Below, piece after piece: positions 7,791-15,323 of a stretch of DNA of 37,895 nt. The position numbers were made by a program, and so were the translations under genes. The DNA comes from Fusobacterium sp. (GTDB lineage: Bacteria; Fusobacteriota; Fusobacteriia; Fusobacteriales; Fusobacteriaceae), in contig DXSD01000006.1 of the NCBI GenBank assembly GCA_019410665.1, positions 1-37,895 of the forward strand. The letters are read 5' to 3'. The notes beneath the pieces are model-generated. The model was not told the origin of the DNA. It did not search any database and saw nothing but the letters and a program-made list of their open reading frames with translations. Each line of letters starts with the position of its first letter. Positions within the stretch are counted from its first letter, which is position 1.

Positions 7791-7841
7791 GTATATATAC
7801 AATAGTAAATAATAGATATAACTACTCTCTATTTAATAATA

Positions 7842-7859
7842 AGAGAGTATAGAGAGTAT
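7842..7859. repeat. Tandem 9-bp repeat AGAGAGTAT x2
   Basis: Two exact adjacent copies (7842-7850 and 7851-7859). Either copy can pair with ACTCTCT at 7824-7830, so the region can form two alternative small hairpins just after the alcohol dehydrogenase gene. Confidence 0.6.
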
Positions 7860-7871
7860 AATTAATTTTAT

Positions 7872-7911
7872 GGAAATTTTATCTAGAAAGTTAGGTAAAA
7901 TTTCCTTTTTT
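7872..7911 (+). terminator. Strong intrinsic terminator after the alcohol dehydrogenase gene
   Basis: GGAAATTTTA (7872-7881) pairs with TAAAATTTCC (7896-7905), and the stem extends inward through further pairs to an AAAG loop. T6 follows immediately (7906-7911). This ends the plus-strand operon. Confidence 0.8.
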
Positions 7912-8099
7912 ACATAATTTTTTCTATCTGGTTCTTTGACCTAAATTTCTTCATTTAATATTCCATAATTTATCTATTTTTTTCAGGTACAGAATTTTTT
8001 CTAAGTAGCTACGCTGATTTTTATTTTTTAAAAATTAAACAACAACTAGAGTATTCTTGTATTGTATATCATTTAATAATTTATTCCGAGCATACTGAT

Positions 8100-8315
8100 A
8101 TGAGACCAATAAAGTATTCACATATACTATCAACAAATATTAATTTTAAGAAAGTTGGTAATATATGTCTAAAAAAGTTGAAAGAGTTAGGTAAAAAGTA
8201 TAATTATAAAAGAATATACAGATTAATGAAAGAAGAATTAAAAATATCTTCTAGAATAAAAAGAAGAGAAAATACATTAAAAATCCCGCAGACTATAAGA
8301 CTGAGAATATATTAA
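8100..8315 (+). pseudogene. Transposase-like fragment (IS3 OrfB HTH-like)
   Basis: A 71-codon open frame that ends inside the right copy of the 19-bp inverted repeat. Its KELGKKYNYKRIYRLMKEE segment looks like the HTH_21 region that precedes the DDE domain in IS3-family OrfB proteins, where Y-G-Y-R-R-I is typical. No DDE catalytic domain follows, and no good ribosome binding site precedes the ATG. I read it as a decayed piece, not a functional gene. The similarity is short and was judged by eye, so the family call is tentative. Confidence 0.35.
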
Positions 8316-8341
8316 ATAGAGAGTAGTTGCTACTAGGTGTT

Positions 8342-8373
8342 AAAAAAGGTGCCCTAACTAGAGCACCTTTTTT
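8342..8373. terminator. Bidirectional terminator at the end of the rnf operon
   Basis: AAAAAAGGTGC (8342-8352) pairs perfectly with GCACCTTTTTT (8363-8373) around a 10-nt loop. It lies 16 bp beyond the rnfB stop codon. The A/T-runs on both sides allow it to work in both directions. Confidence 0.85.
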
Positions 8374-8388
8374 AATTACTCAATTAAC

Positions 8389-9390
8389 TTATTTCAAAGT
8401 TTCTACAACATTCATTTTAATTGCTTTAAACTTACAAGTATCTAAGCAGATTCCGCATCCTACACATTTTTCAGTGATAACATGATGTTTCTCTTTAACT
8501 GCTCCTTCTATAGCTTGTACTGGACATTTTCTAGCACATGCTGTACATCCTTTACAATTCTCCTCTATAACCTCAGCTTTTTTGATCTCCTTAATATCGC
8601 TTATAATCGCTTTAGTAGGACATTTTAAAGCACAGATACCACAAGATATACATTTACTTGGGTCAATCTTAGCAAGGTTATTTTCCACTGTTATAGCCCC
8701 TACAGGACAGTTCTTAGCACAGATACCGCAACCAATACAAGCAGTTGAACATGCTTTTTTAGCCACAGCCCCTTTATCTTTAGAAGAACAAGTAACAGTA
8801 ACTTTTTTATTTTGTGGTAACATTGCTATTACCTTTTTAGGACAAGCTTTTTGACAAAGTCCACAAGATATACACTTATCCTCATCAACTTCAGCTATTC
8901 CTTTTTCATTTACTTTAATAGCTCCTACAGGACAAACTTTTTCACAGTCTCCATGACCTAAACAAGAGTAAACACAAGATTTGTCTCCTCCTGCATATAA
9001 CATCATAGCAGCACAAGTTTGAAGCTCTCCATCAAAGTCATATATCTTAGTAGTTCTAGTATTATCCCCTTGGCATAATACTCTAGCTACTACTTTCTCA
9101 TTAGAAACTTCAACAGAAGCTCCCATAATTTCACCAATTTTAGCTGCTACAGCTCCACCTCCAGGAGCACAAAGAGACATAGAAACTCCCTCTTCAACTA
9201 TTGCAGCTGCATATCCAGAACATCCTGGAAATCCACATCCTCCACAGTTTGCTCCTGGAAGAATTCCACTGATTGCTTCTATTTTTGGGTCTACTTGCAC
9301 TTCAAATTTAATAGAAGCAAATGCAAGGAATAGTCCCATAGCAAGCCCTGTTAACCCCAACACAATGGCTGGTATTAATACTGCCTCCAT
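8389..9390 (-). CDS. rnfB: Rnf complex subunit B, polyferredoxin
   Basis: The electron-entry subunit of the ion-pumping ferredoxin:NAD+ oxidoreductase. Residues 1-25 form a membrane anchor, followed by CGGCGFPGCSGYA, the RnfB N-terminal cluster motif. At least six ferredoxin-like cysteine groups follow: CVYSCLGHGDCEKVCP, CISCGLCQKACP, CIGCGICAKNCP, CISCGICALKCP, CKGCTACARKCP and CVGCGICLDTC. This is the long, many-cluster RnfB found in clostridia and fusobacteria rather than the short enterobacterial RsxB. The frame could begin at a TTG at 9402, but that codon overlaps the Shine-Dalgarno GGAGG. The ATG at 9390 (MEAVLIPAIV, 333 residues) has correct spacing and is chosen. It is the last gene of rnfCDGEAB. 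Confidence 0.95.
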   Translation of the reverse strand: MEAVLIPAIVLGLTGLAMGLFLAFASIKFEVQVDPKIEAISGILPGANCGGCGFPGCSGYAAAIVEEGVSMSLCAPGGGAVAAKIGEIMGASVEVSNEKVVARVLCQGDNTRTTKIYDFDGELQTCAAMMLYAGGDKSCVYSCLGHGDCEKVCPVGAIKVNEKGIAEVDEDKCISCGLCQKACPKKVIAMLPQNKKVTVTCSSKDKGAVAKKACSTACIGCGICAKNCPVGAITVENNLAKIDPSKCISCGICALKCPTKAIISDIKEIKKAEVIEENCKGCTACARKCPVQAIEGAVKEKHHVITEKCVGCGICLDTCKFKAIKMNVVETLK

Positions 9391-9408
9391 ATTAACCTCC
9401 AATAATTT

Positions 9409-9993
9409 TTATATTTGCATACCACTGAATCCCATAAATGCCATAGCAAGTAATCCTGCACAGATGAAGGCAATAGGAATTCCTTTGAATGGAGCTGGAA
9501 TTGCTGAATACTCTATTCTCTCTCTGATTCCAGCAAGTAAAACTAATGCTAGTGAGAATCCCACTGCAACTGCAAAACCATTTACAACAGTTTCAATGAA
9601 GTTATATCCCTCTTGAATGTTGATAATAGCAACTCCTAGCACTGCACAGTTTGTAGTGATAAGAGGTAGGAAAACTCCTAGTGCTTTATATAGTGATGGT
9701 GATGTTTTAGCAATAGCCATTTCAACAAATTGAACTAATGCCGCGATTATCAAAATAAAAGCAATAGTTTGAAGATATCCCAATCCAAATGGAGCTAATA
9801 AAAAATGATATACAAGCCAAGTAACTGCAGAAGCAATAGTTATAACGAATGTTACAGCCATTCCCATTCCTAGAGAAGCATCAACTTTTTTAGATACTCC
9901 CATAAATGGACAACATCCTAAGAACTTAGCAAAAATAACGTTATTTATAAATATTGAACCAACAATTATACTGAATAAACTACCAAAACTCAC
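9409..9993 (-). CDS. rnfA: Rnf complex subunit A, membrane protein
   Basis: A 194-residue integral membrane protein with six hydrophobic segments. It carries the RnfA/NqrE hallmarks FAKFLGCCPFMGVSKK near the N-terminus and LVLLAGIRERIEYS near 150. With RnfE it forms the pseudo-symmetric membrane core, where paired cysteines hold an iron-sulfur centre within the membrane; the CC at residues 27-28 and the NCAVLG segment near 114 provide the expected cysteines. The start is GTG at 9991-9993, preceded by GGAGGG. It lies 2 bp after rnfE and 18 bp before rnfB. Confidence 0.95.
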   Translation of the reverse strand: MSFGSLFSIIVGSIFINNVIFAKFLGCCPFMGVSKKVDASLGMGMAVTFVITIASAVTWLVYHFLLAPFGLGYLQTIAFILIIAALVQFVEMAIAKTSPSLYKALGVFLPLITTNCAVLGVAIINIQEGYNFIETVVNGFAVAVGFSLALVLLAGIRERIEYSAIPAPFKGIPIAFICAGLLAMAFMGFSGMQI

Positions 9994-9995
9994 GA

Positions 9996-10604
9996 TTATC
10001 CCTCCTTACTCTTTTTCATTTCAAGATAGTTAAGGAAAGCTTTTATAAAGGCAATAGTTATAAATGCCCCTGGAGCTAGGATGAATATAAGAGCTGGTGA
10101 ATAAGATTCAGGTGTAACTCTTATTCCAAATATAGTTCCGTTTCCTAAAACCTCTCTGATCATTCCTAATACTGTTAATGAAAGAGTAAATCCAAGTCCT
10201 GATCCAATACCATCTAAGAAAGATGCAAAAACTCCATTCTTAGATGCAAAACTTTCTGCTCTTCCAAGTACAATACAGTTAACAACAATAAGAGGAATAA
10301 ATAGTCCAAGTACTTTATATAGTTCAGGAGTATATGCTTCCATTACCATTTGTACAATTGTAACTAGTGATGCAATTATCATAATATATGCAGGGATTCT
10401 AACTTGTGAAGGAATAACGCTTTTAAAAGCTGATATCAATAAGTTAGAACAAGCAAGAACAGCAATAACTGCAAGTCCCATTGAAAGACCATTCATAGCT
10501 GAACTAGTTACTCCAAGAGTAGGACATAGTCCTAAGAATAGTACAAATATAGGGTTTTCTTTAAAAATTCCTGATAAAATTATTTTTCCATAATTAGTTT
10601 TCAT
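9996..10604 (-). CDS. rnfE: Rnf complex subunit E, membrane protein
   Basis: A 202-residue integral membrane protein, homologous to RnfA and NqrD. Typical stretches are NPIFVLFLGLCPTLGVTSSA near residue 17, IPLIVVNCIVLGRAESFA near 100 and LTVLGMIREVLGNGT near 146. It is the partner of RnfA in the membrane core. Its ATG overlaps the rnfG stop as TAATG, which indicates translational coupling. The C-terminal lysine-rich tail (EMKKSKEG) is on the cytoplasmic side by the positive-inside rule. Confidence 0.95.
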   Translation of the reverse strand: MKTNYGKIILSGIFKENPIFVLFLGLCPTLGVTSSAMNGLSMGLAVIAVLACSNLLISAFKSVIPSQVRIPAYIMIIASLVTIVQMVMEAYTPELYKVLGLFIPLIVVNCIVLGRAESFASKNGVFASFLDGIGSGLGFTLSLTVLGMIREVLGNGTIFGIRVTPESYSPALIFILAPGAFITIAFIKAFLNYLEMKKSKEG

Positions 10605-11137
10605 TATTTACTCACCCCAGTTTCATAAGCTTTTAAAGCTCTCATAAGCCCAGTATAAACAGCTTGAGGAGATATTGTAGCTCCAGCAAAAGCATCTACT
10701 GATTTATTAAATTCATAAGAAGAATCTTTTCCAATCCAATGATCTTGCCACTCTACTTCAGCAACTTTAGCTCCTAATCCTGGAGTTTCAGATTGGTTAG
10801 TAACTCTTACTCCAGCAATCTCTCCTTCTAAAGTAACTCCAAGGATAAAAGTGATATTTCCAGCATATCCAGGTTGAGCTACAGTTGTAACATATCCCAC
10901 TTTATTTCCATTAGCATCATAACCAGGGATAAATTGTAAATCTTCAACTGTTACTGCCTCTTCAGCTCTAAATTCATTAGCAGAAGTTAATACCTGTCTT
11001 TTAGCTTCATTTTGTGCTTTTTCGTTATTTTGTGCAATAACTGTTTTTGTAAAATCATTAACTAATCCTAATATTCCAGCAGAGACTGCAGCTATTACTA
11101 ATAGAACTAATCCATAATGTACGAATCTATTTTTCAT
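10604..11137 (-). CDS. rnfG: Rnf complex subunit G, covalent flavoprotein
   Basis: A 177-residue protein with one N-terminal membrane helix (about residues 8-26) and an extracytoplasmic FMN-binding domain. The flavinylation motif is present as DAFAGAT (148-154), with Thr154 the expected site of covalent FMN. The position before Gly is Ala where Ser or Thr is common. ETPGLGAKV (117-125) is also characteristic. The gene overlaps rnfD by 11 bp and rnfE by 1 bp. A flavin transferase (ApbE) is needed for maturation and is not in this window. Confidence 0.94.
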   Translation of the reverse strand: MKNRFVHYGLVLLVIAAVSAGILGLVNDFTKTVIAQNNEKAQNEAKRQVLTSANEFRAEEAVTVEDLQFIPGYDANGNKVGYVTTVAQPGYAGNITFILGVTLEGEIAGVRVTNQSETPGLGAKVAEVEWQDHWIGKDSSYEFNKSVDAFAGATISPQAVYTGLMRALKAYETGVSK

Positions 11138-12071
11138 TAGCCTTCACCTCACCAAATTTTTTAGGTTTAGTATATCTGTTGATTAGAGGTACAACTCCGT
11201 TCATAATTAAGATAGAGTATGCAACTCCTTCAGGATATCCACCTTTCATTCTAATCATAGAGATTAAAAGTCCTAAAAGTAAAGCATATATTATCTTTCC
11301 TTTTGGAGTATGAGGACTTGTTACCATGTCAGTAGCCATATAGAAAGCTCCTAAGAAAAGTCCTCCAGAAAGAATGTGCATTACTGGGTCTCCGCCCATA
11401 GCCCAAGTTAGAACAAATACAGTTCCAATTATTATAGCAGGTATTTTCCAATCTATCTGTTTTTTATAGATTAAGTATGCTCCACCAATTAATAGAGCTA
11501 AAGCTGAAGTCTCTCCTAAACATCCACCCATTCTTCCTATGAAAGCTTGAACATATTGATTTCCACCTTCAAGTAAAGCTGAATCTAAAGGGATTCCTCT
11601 CTTCATAGCATCTAGTACAGTAGCTCCAGCCTTTCCATCATAAGCAAAGGTAGTAATAGCTACTGGCCATGAAGCTTGAACGAATGCTCTTCCTACTAAT
11701 GCAGGGTTAAATACATTGTGTCCAAGTCCACCGAAAACCATTTTACCAAGTCCAATTGATACAACACAACCTACAACTACATATTGTAATGGCATGATAA
11801 CTGGAATTACAAATGCAAATAATATACCAGTAATGATAGCACTTCCATCAAAAATAGATGGCTCTTGTCCCATTACTTTTTGACATAAATATTCAGTAAC
11901 CATACAAGTAAGTATTGATACTGCTGTTACTATGAATGCTCTTATACCAAATACATAAACAGCAAATAAGAATGCTGGTACTAATGATATAATTACATCA
12001 TACATTACTTTTTCAACTGTTTCTGATGTTCTTATATGAGGTGATGGCCCCATTTTCAAAATATTAGTCAC
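11127..12071 (-). CDS. rnfD: Rnf complex subunit D, membrane flavoprotein
   Basis: A membrane protein of 314 residues from the chosen start. It is homologous to NqrB and has about nine or ten membrane helices. The flavinylation motif DGKAGAT is present, with Thr151 the expected FMN-phosphothreonine. MGPSPHIRTSETVEKVMYDV at the N-terminus and GGLGHNVFNPALVGRAF near 115 are family hallmarks. An ATG at 12098 would add nine residues, but GTG at 12069-12071 is preceded by AGGAGGGCAAA at ideal spacing and yields the standard N-terminus (MTNILKMGPSPH). It lies 45 bp after rnfC. Confidence 0.94.
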   Translation of the reverse strand: MTNILKMGPSPHIRTSETVEKVMYDVIISLVPAFLFAVYVFGIRAFIVTAVSILTCMVTEYLCQKVMGQEPSIFDGSAIITGILFAFVIPVIMPLQYVVVGCVVSIGLGKMVFGGLGHNVFNPALVGRAFVQASWPVAITTFAYDGKAGATVLDAMKRGIPLDSALLEGGNQYVQAFIGRMGGCLGETSALALLIGGAYLIYKKQIDWKIPAIIIGTVFVLTWAMGGDPVMHILSGGLFLGAFYMATDMVTSPHTPKGKIIYALLLGLLISMIRMKGGYPEGVAYSILIMNGVVPLINRYTKPKKFGEVKANEK

Positions 12072-12116
12072 TTTGCCCTCCTGATAACTTAATAACAAAG
12101 ATTGTTATCTTTTATT

Positions 12117-13427
12117 TTACTTTTTCATTGCTCTTAACTTAGATTTTCCTATTTTTATAGCTTCAGTTAATGGTCTGTTAGCAGGACATATATATGCACA
12201 TGATCCACACTCTATACAATCCATTAAGTTAAATTGTCCTAATTGATCCCATTGTTCAAATGCAGCAAGTCTTGCAAACATAAGTGGTTCTAATCCCATA
12301 GGACAAGCTTCTACACATTTTCCACATCCTATACAAGATTTAGGCTTATATGGATTAGTTTCCTCTCTAGTAAGAGCTAATAATCCAGATGTACCTTTTA
12401 TAACAGGGGCTTCTTCAGAGAATTGAGCCATTCCCATCATAGGTCCTCCCATTACTAATTTATCTACTACCTCTCTATTAACTCCGCAATGATCTAAGAT
12501 ATATGAAAATGGTGTTCCAATAGCAACTTTTACATTTTTAGGATTAGCGATTGCTTTTCCAGAAACTGTAACTACTTTTTCAATTAAAGGAATACCATTA
12601 ACGATACCATCATAAATAGCAGCAGCTGTACCAGTGTTTTGTACTACTACTCCTACAGCAGAAGGAAGTTTTCCAGATGGAACTTGTCTATCTAAAACAG
12701 CTTTAATAAGTTGTTTCTCTCCTCCTTGAGGATATTTAGTTTTTAAAGGTGCTATCTCTATTCCAGTACCTTCAGCAGCTTTTTTCATAGAAGCTATGGC
12801 TTCAGGTTTATTCTCTTCAATACCTACAATAGCAGTGTTAACTCCTAAGATTTTTTTAATAATTTTAATACCATTTATTATTTTTTCAGGATGTTCAAGC
12901 ATAAGTCTATTATCTGAATTTAGATAAGGCTCACATTCAGCTCCATTTAATAAAAGTGTATCAATCTTAACATCTGCTGGAGGGTTAAGTTTAATATGAG
13001 TAGGGAAACTAGCTCCTCCAATACCAACAATTCCTTTTTCTCTAATCATAGCAAGCAGGTCTTTCTTGTCGGCCTTTTCCCAATCTTCAATTTTAGTTAA
13101 TTCAGCCCAAGTATCCTGTTCATCATTTTCAATAAAAATAGTTTTAATTCTTCCCATTAAAGGAAAAACATGCTCCTCTATTTTTTTTACAGTTCCACTT
13201 ACAGGAGAGTGAATAGGTGAAGACATAAAAGCTTGAGAATCAGCTATTTTTTGTCCTTTTAAGATTTTCTCTCCAATAGTAACTACAGGATCTAAAGGTG
13301 ATCCAATATGTTGTAATAATGCAACATATAACATTTTTGGTGACTTCAATTCTTCTACAGCCATATTTTCAGTTTGAATTTTATTTTCAGGCGGATGAAC
13401 TCCTCCTCTGAAACCAAAGAATTTCAT
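12117..13427 (-). CDS. rnfC: Rnf complex subunit C, NADH-reactive subunit
   Basis: A 436-residue peripheral subunit, first in the operon. It begins with the RnfC motif FRGGVHPPENK, then a lipoyl-like fold (IHSPVSGTVKKIEEH near 80), a flavin/NADH-binding Rossmann-like region (GIGGASFPTHIK near 138, LNGAECEPYLNSDNRL near 163) and an SLBB region. Two [4Fe-4S] motifs close it: CIGCGKCVEACP and CIECGSCAYICP (about residues 368 and 407). The subunit docks NAD+ and passes electrons to RnfD/RnfG. It lacks the long repetitive C-terminal extension of proteobacterial RnfC. Start ATG with AAAGGAG. Confidence 0.95.
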   Translation of the reverse strand: MKFFGFRGGVHPPENKIQTENMAVEELKSPKMLYVALLQHIGSPLDPVVTIGEKILKGQKIADSQAFMSSPIHSPVSGTVKKIEEHVFPLMGRIKTIFIENDEQDTWAELTKIEDWEKADKKDLLAMIREKGIVGIGGASFPTHIKLNPPADVKIDTLLLNGAECEPYLNSDNRLMLEHPEKIINGIKIIKKILGVNTAIVGIEENKPEAIASMKKAAEGTGIEIAPLKTKYPQGGEKQLIKAVLDRQVPSGKLPSAVGVVVQNTGTAAAIYDGIVNGIPLIEKVVTVSGKAIANPKNVKVAIGTPFSYILDHCGVNREVVDKLVMGGPMMGMAQFSEEAPVIKGTSGLLALTREETNPYKPKSCIGCGKCVEACPMGLEPLMFARLAAFEQWDQLGQFNLMDCIECGSCAYICPANRPLTEAIKIGKSKLRAMKK

Positions 13428-13471
13428 AAAAAATCTCCTTTCAACTTTTAAAGTTAATTACTACTAAACTA

Positions 13472-13500
13472 AGTGTAACATATTTATCACGATTTCTCAA
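13472..13500 (-). promoter_or_regulatory. rnfC: Promoter of the rnf operon
   Basis: On the minus strand, TTGAGA (13495-13500) and TACACT (13472-13477) are separated by 17 bp, 45 bp upstream of rnfC. Two phased A-tracts lie directly upstream of the -35. Confidence 0.65.
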
Positions 13501-13519
13501 TATTTTTTCAATATTTTTT
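13498..13519. repeat. Two tandem 11-bp repeats CAATATTTTTT
   Basis: Exact copies at 13498-13508 and 13509-13519, immediately upstream of (and touching) the rnf -35 box. Read on the minus strand they are AAAAAATATTG twice, i.e. helically phased A-tracts that resemble an UP element. They lie between the pth stop and the rnf promoter. Confidence 0.55.
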
Positions 13520-13522
13520 TAA

Positions 13523-14083
13523 TTACTTTTTGTTATATTTCTGCATTATCTTTCCTAAATCAATATTAGATGCGATATCTAAAGCACAAGAACTAGCATT
13601 TTCTATCATCAATGTTACCTCTTTTTGTTCACTTTTATCAAACTGACCTAGAACAAAATCAATAGTATTTTCTTTTCCTCTTCCTATACCACATTTGATA
13701 CGTAGAAATTGATCTCCTAAGTGAGAGATAATAGATTTAATCCCATTGTGTCCTCCAGAGCTTCCCTTCTCTTTAACTCTCAATTTTCCCACTGGTAGAT
13801 CCATATCATCATAGATTATAATAAGATCTTTTTTAGGATCAATTTTATAGAAGTTTACTACCTCAATTATTGAATTTCCACTTAAATTCATAAAAGTTTG
13901 TGGTTTAAGAAAAAGGACTTTTTCTCCATCTATAATTTTTTCACTTAAAAGTCCTTGAAACTTCTCTCTTTCATTAGTTATTCCAAGCTCTTTTTGAAGA
14001 TTGTTGATAACTTCAAAACCTATATTGTGTCTTGTTTTTTCATATTTATTTCCTGGATTTCCCAGTCCAACTATTAATTTCAT
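13523..14083 (-). CDS. pth: Peptidyl-tRNA hydrolase
   Basis: A 186-residue cytosolic enzyme that recycles peptidyl-tRNA released from ribosomes. The N-terminus LIVGLGNPGNKYEKTRHNIGFEV contains the catalytic-site Asn (NPG) and the catalytic His in TRHNIGF. FLKPQTFMNLSG (about 58), IIYDDMDLP (Asp, about 89) and GSSGGHNGIKS (about 107) complete the signature. Length is normal for the family. It follows sdaA by 20 bp with an AAGGAGA site. The minus-strand run from pheST appears to end here, before the rnf promoter. Confidence 0.96.
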   Translation of the reverse strand: MKLIVGLGNPGNKYEKTRHNIGFEVINNLQKELGITNEREKFQGLLSEKIIDGEKVLFLKPQTFMNLSGNSIIEVVNFYKIDPKKDLIIIYDDMDLPVGKLRVKEKGSSGGHNGIKSIISHLGDQFLRIKCGIGRGKENTIDFVLGQFDKSEQKEVTLMIENASSCALDIASNIDLGKIMQKYNKK

Positions 14084-14103
14084 ATTTTAAAATCTCCTTA
14101 TTA

Positions 14104-15312
14104 TTAACATTCAGCATTGAAGGTAAATTTAGCTAGGCCCCCCAATGAAGTTTCTCTATACTCTTGTTTTAAATCTTTTCCAGTTTCTCCCATAGTTCTA
14201 ACAACTTGATCAAAAGTTACCTTATGTTTACCATCAGTATATAAACTATAAGTAGCAGCATCTAAGGCTCTAGCTGAAGCTGCTGCATTTCTTTCTATAC
14301 AGGGAACTTGTACATATCCTCCAACAGGATCACAAGTAAGTCCTAAATGGTGCTCTAAGGCCATCTCAGCAGCATACTCTATTTGAGCTAAAGAACCTCC
14401 TAAAAGGAAACAGGCCATAGCAGCAGCCATAGCACAAGCTGAACCAATTTCAGCTTGACAACCTCCCTCTGCTCCTGAAATAGTAGCATTTTCTTTTATA
14501 AGATTTCCAATAAGTCCAGCTATAGCTAAACTTTTTAAAAGCTCATCTTCTTGTAGATTATACTCCTCTTTTAAAGCATATAAAAGCCCAGGAACTATTC
14601 CACAAGCACCACAAGTAGGAGCAGTAACCACCTTACCTCCAGCTCCATTTTCCTCGGATACAGCTAAAGTATAAGCAAAAATTCTACCTAAAAACCCACC
14701 TTTACTGTGATTATTTCTTGCCTTTCTATAAAAATTAGATGCCTTTCTAGGATATTTAAGAGTTCCAGGTAGGATTCCAGTGGTATTAATACCTTTTTCA
14801 ACTGCGTTTTTCATAGCTTCCCAAATCTCTTTAAGGAAATCAAAAATCTCCTCTCCTTCACAATGAACTACATATTCCCAATACTCTTTTTGATTCTCTT
14901 CACACCAATTTTGGATATCTTCCATAGTATTGAGAGGATACACTGTTTGAGCTCCTTTACGCTCTTGGTAATGCTCCATAATAGTACCACCACCAACTGA
15001 GAATACAAGCCACTCATCAGTTAGGTTATTATTAGCATCAAAACTTCTAAATAACATTCCATTAGTGTGATATCTATGAACAATTTCAGGCTTCCAAATT
15101 ATATCAGTGGGAATAGGTTTTAAGGTTTCAACTATTATCCAATCTGTAAGATGTCCTTTTCCTGTTAATGCCAAAGAGCCATAAAGCTCAACTTCAAATC
15201 TAGTAGCTGAACTATTTTTCTCTTTAAACTTTTTTGCTGCTCTTTCAGGTCCCATTGTATGAGAACTTGAAGGGCCATTTCCAATTTTAAATAACTCTTT
15301 TAAACTATCCAT
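14104..15312 (-). CDS. sdaA: L-serine dehydratase (L-serine ammonia-lyase), iron-sulfur type
   Basis: Converts L-serine to pyruvate and ammonia. This is the single-chain form, with the beta domain (GNGPSSSHTMGPERAA near the N-terminus) fused to the alpha domain. The alpha domain has APTCGACGIVPG near 234, ISGAEGGCQAEIGSACAMA near 279 and LGLTCDPVGGYVQVPC near 327, which supply cysteines for the catalytic [4Fe-4S] cluster. An upstream in-frame ATG at 15324 lies inside the Shine-Dalgarno (ATGGAGGGG), so the ATG at 15312 (MDSLKELF, 402 residues) is preferred. The acyltransferase gene stops directly upstream, suggesting coupling. In a fusobacterium, serine is a useful fermentable amino acid. Confidence 0.93.
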   Translation of the reverse strand: MDSLKELFKIGNGPSSSHTMGPERAAKKFKEKNSSATRFEVELYGSLALTGKGHLTDWIIVETLKPIPTDIIWKPEIVHRYHTNGMLFRSFDANNNLTDEWLVFSVGGGTIMEHYQERKGAQTVYPLNTMEDIQNWCEENQKEYWEYVVHCEGEEIFDFLKEIWEAMKNAVEKGINTTGILPGTLKYPRKASNFYRKARNNHSKGGFLGRIFAYTLAVSEENGAGGKVVTAPTCGACGIVPGLLYALKEEYNLQEDELLKSLAIAGLIGNLIKENATISGAEGGCQAEIGSACAMAAAMACFLLGGSLAQIEYAAEMALEHHLGLTCDPVGGYVQVPCIERNAAASARALDAATYSLYTDGKHKVTFDQVVRTMGETGKDLKQEYRETSLGGLAKFTFNAEC

Positions 15313-15323
15313 TTTCCCCTCCA

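Larger units (their letters stand above)
7820..8328. mobile_element. Probable degenerate insertion-sequence remnant bounded by an exact 19-bp inverted repeat
   Basis: AACTACTCTCTATTTAATA (7820-7838) is repeated in inverted orientation, without mismatch, at 8310-8328. The enclosed 509 bp include a short frame (8100-8315, plus strand) whose middle, KYNYKRIYRLMKEELKISSR, resembles the helix-turn-helix part of IS3-type transposase OrfB proteins. The rest of a transposase is missing. No target-site duplication is evident next to the repeats. The rest of the gene-free stretch 7791-8388 holds only terminators and a 9-bp tandem repeat. It may instead be a small non-autonomous element. Confidence 0.42.

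Noticed and set aside
7791..8388. Intact insertion sequence
   Set aside because: No DDE catalytic domain or full transposase frame exists between the inverted repeats; only a remnant call is justified.
8582..9616. Plus-strand frames opposite rnfB and rnfA
   Set aside because: They mirror the conserved rnf genes, and no independent start signals or motifs are visible.
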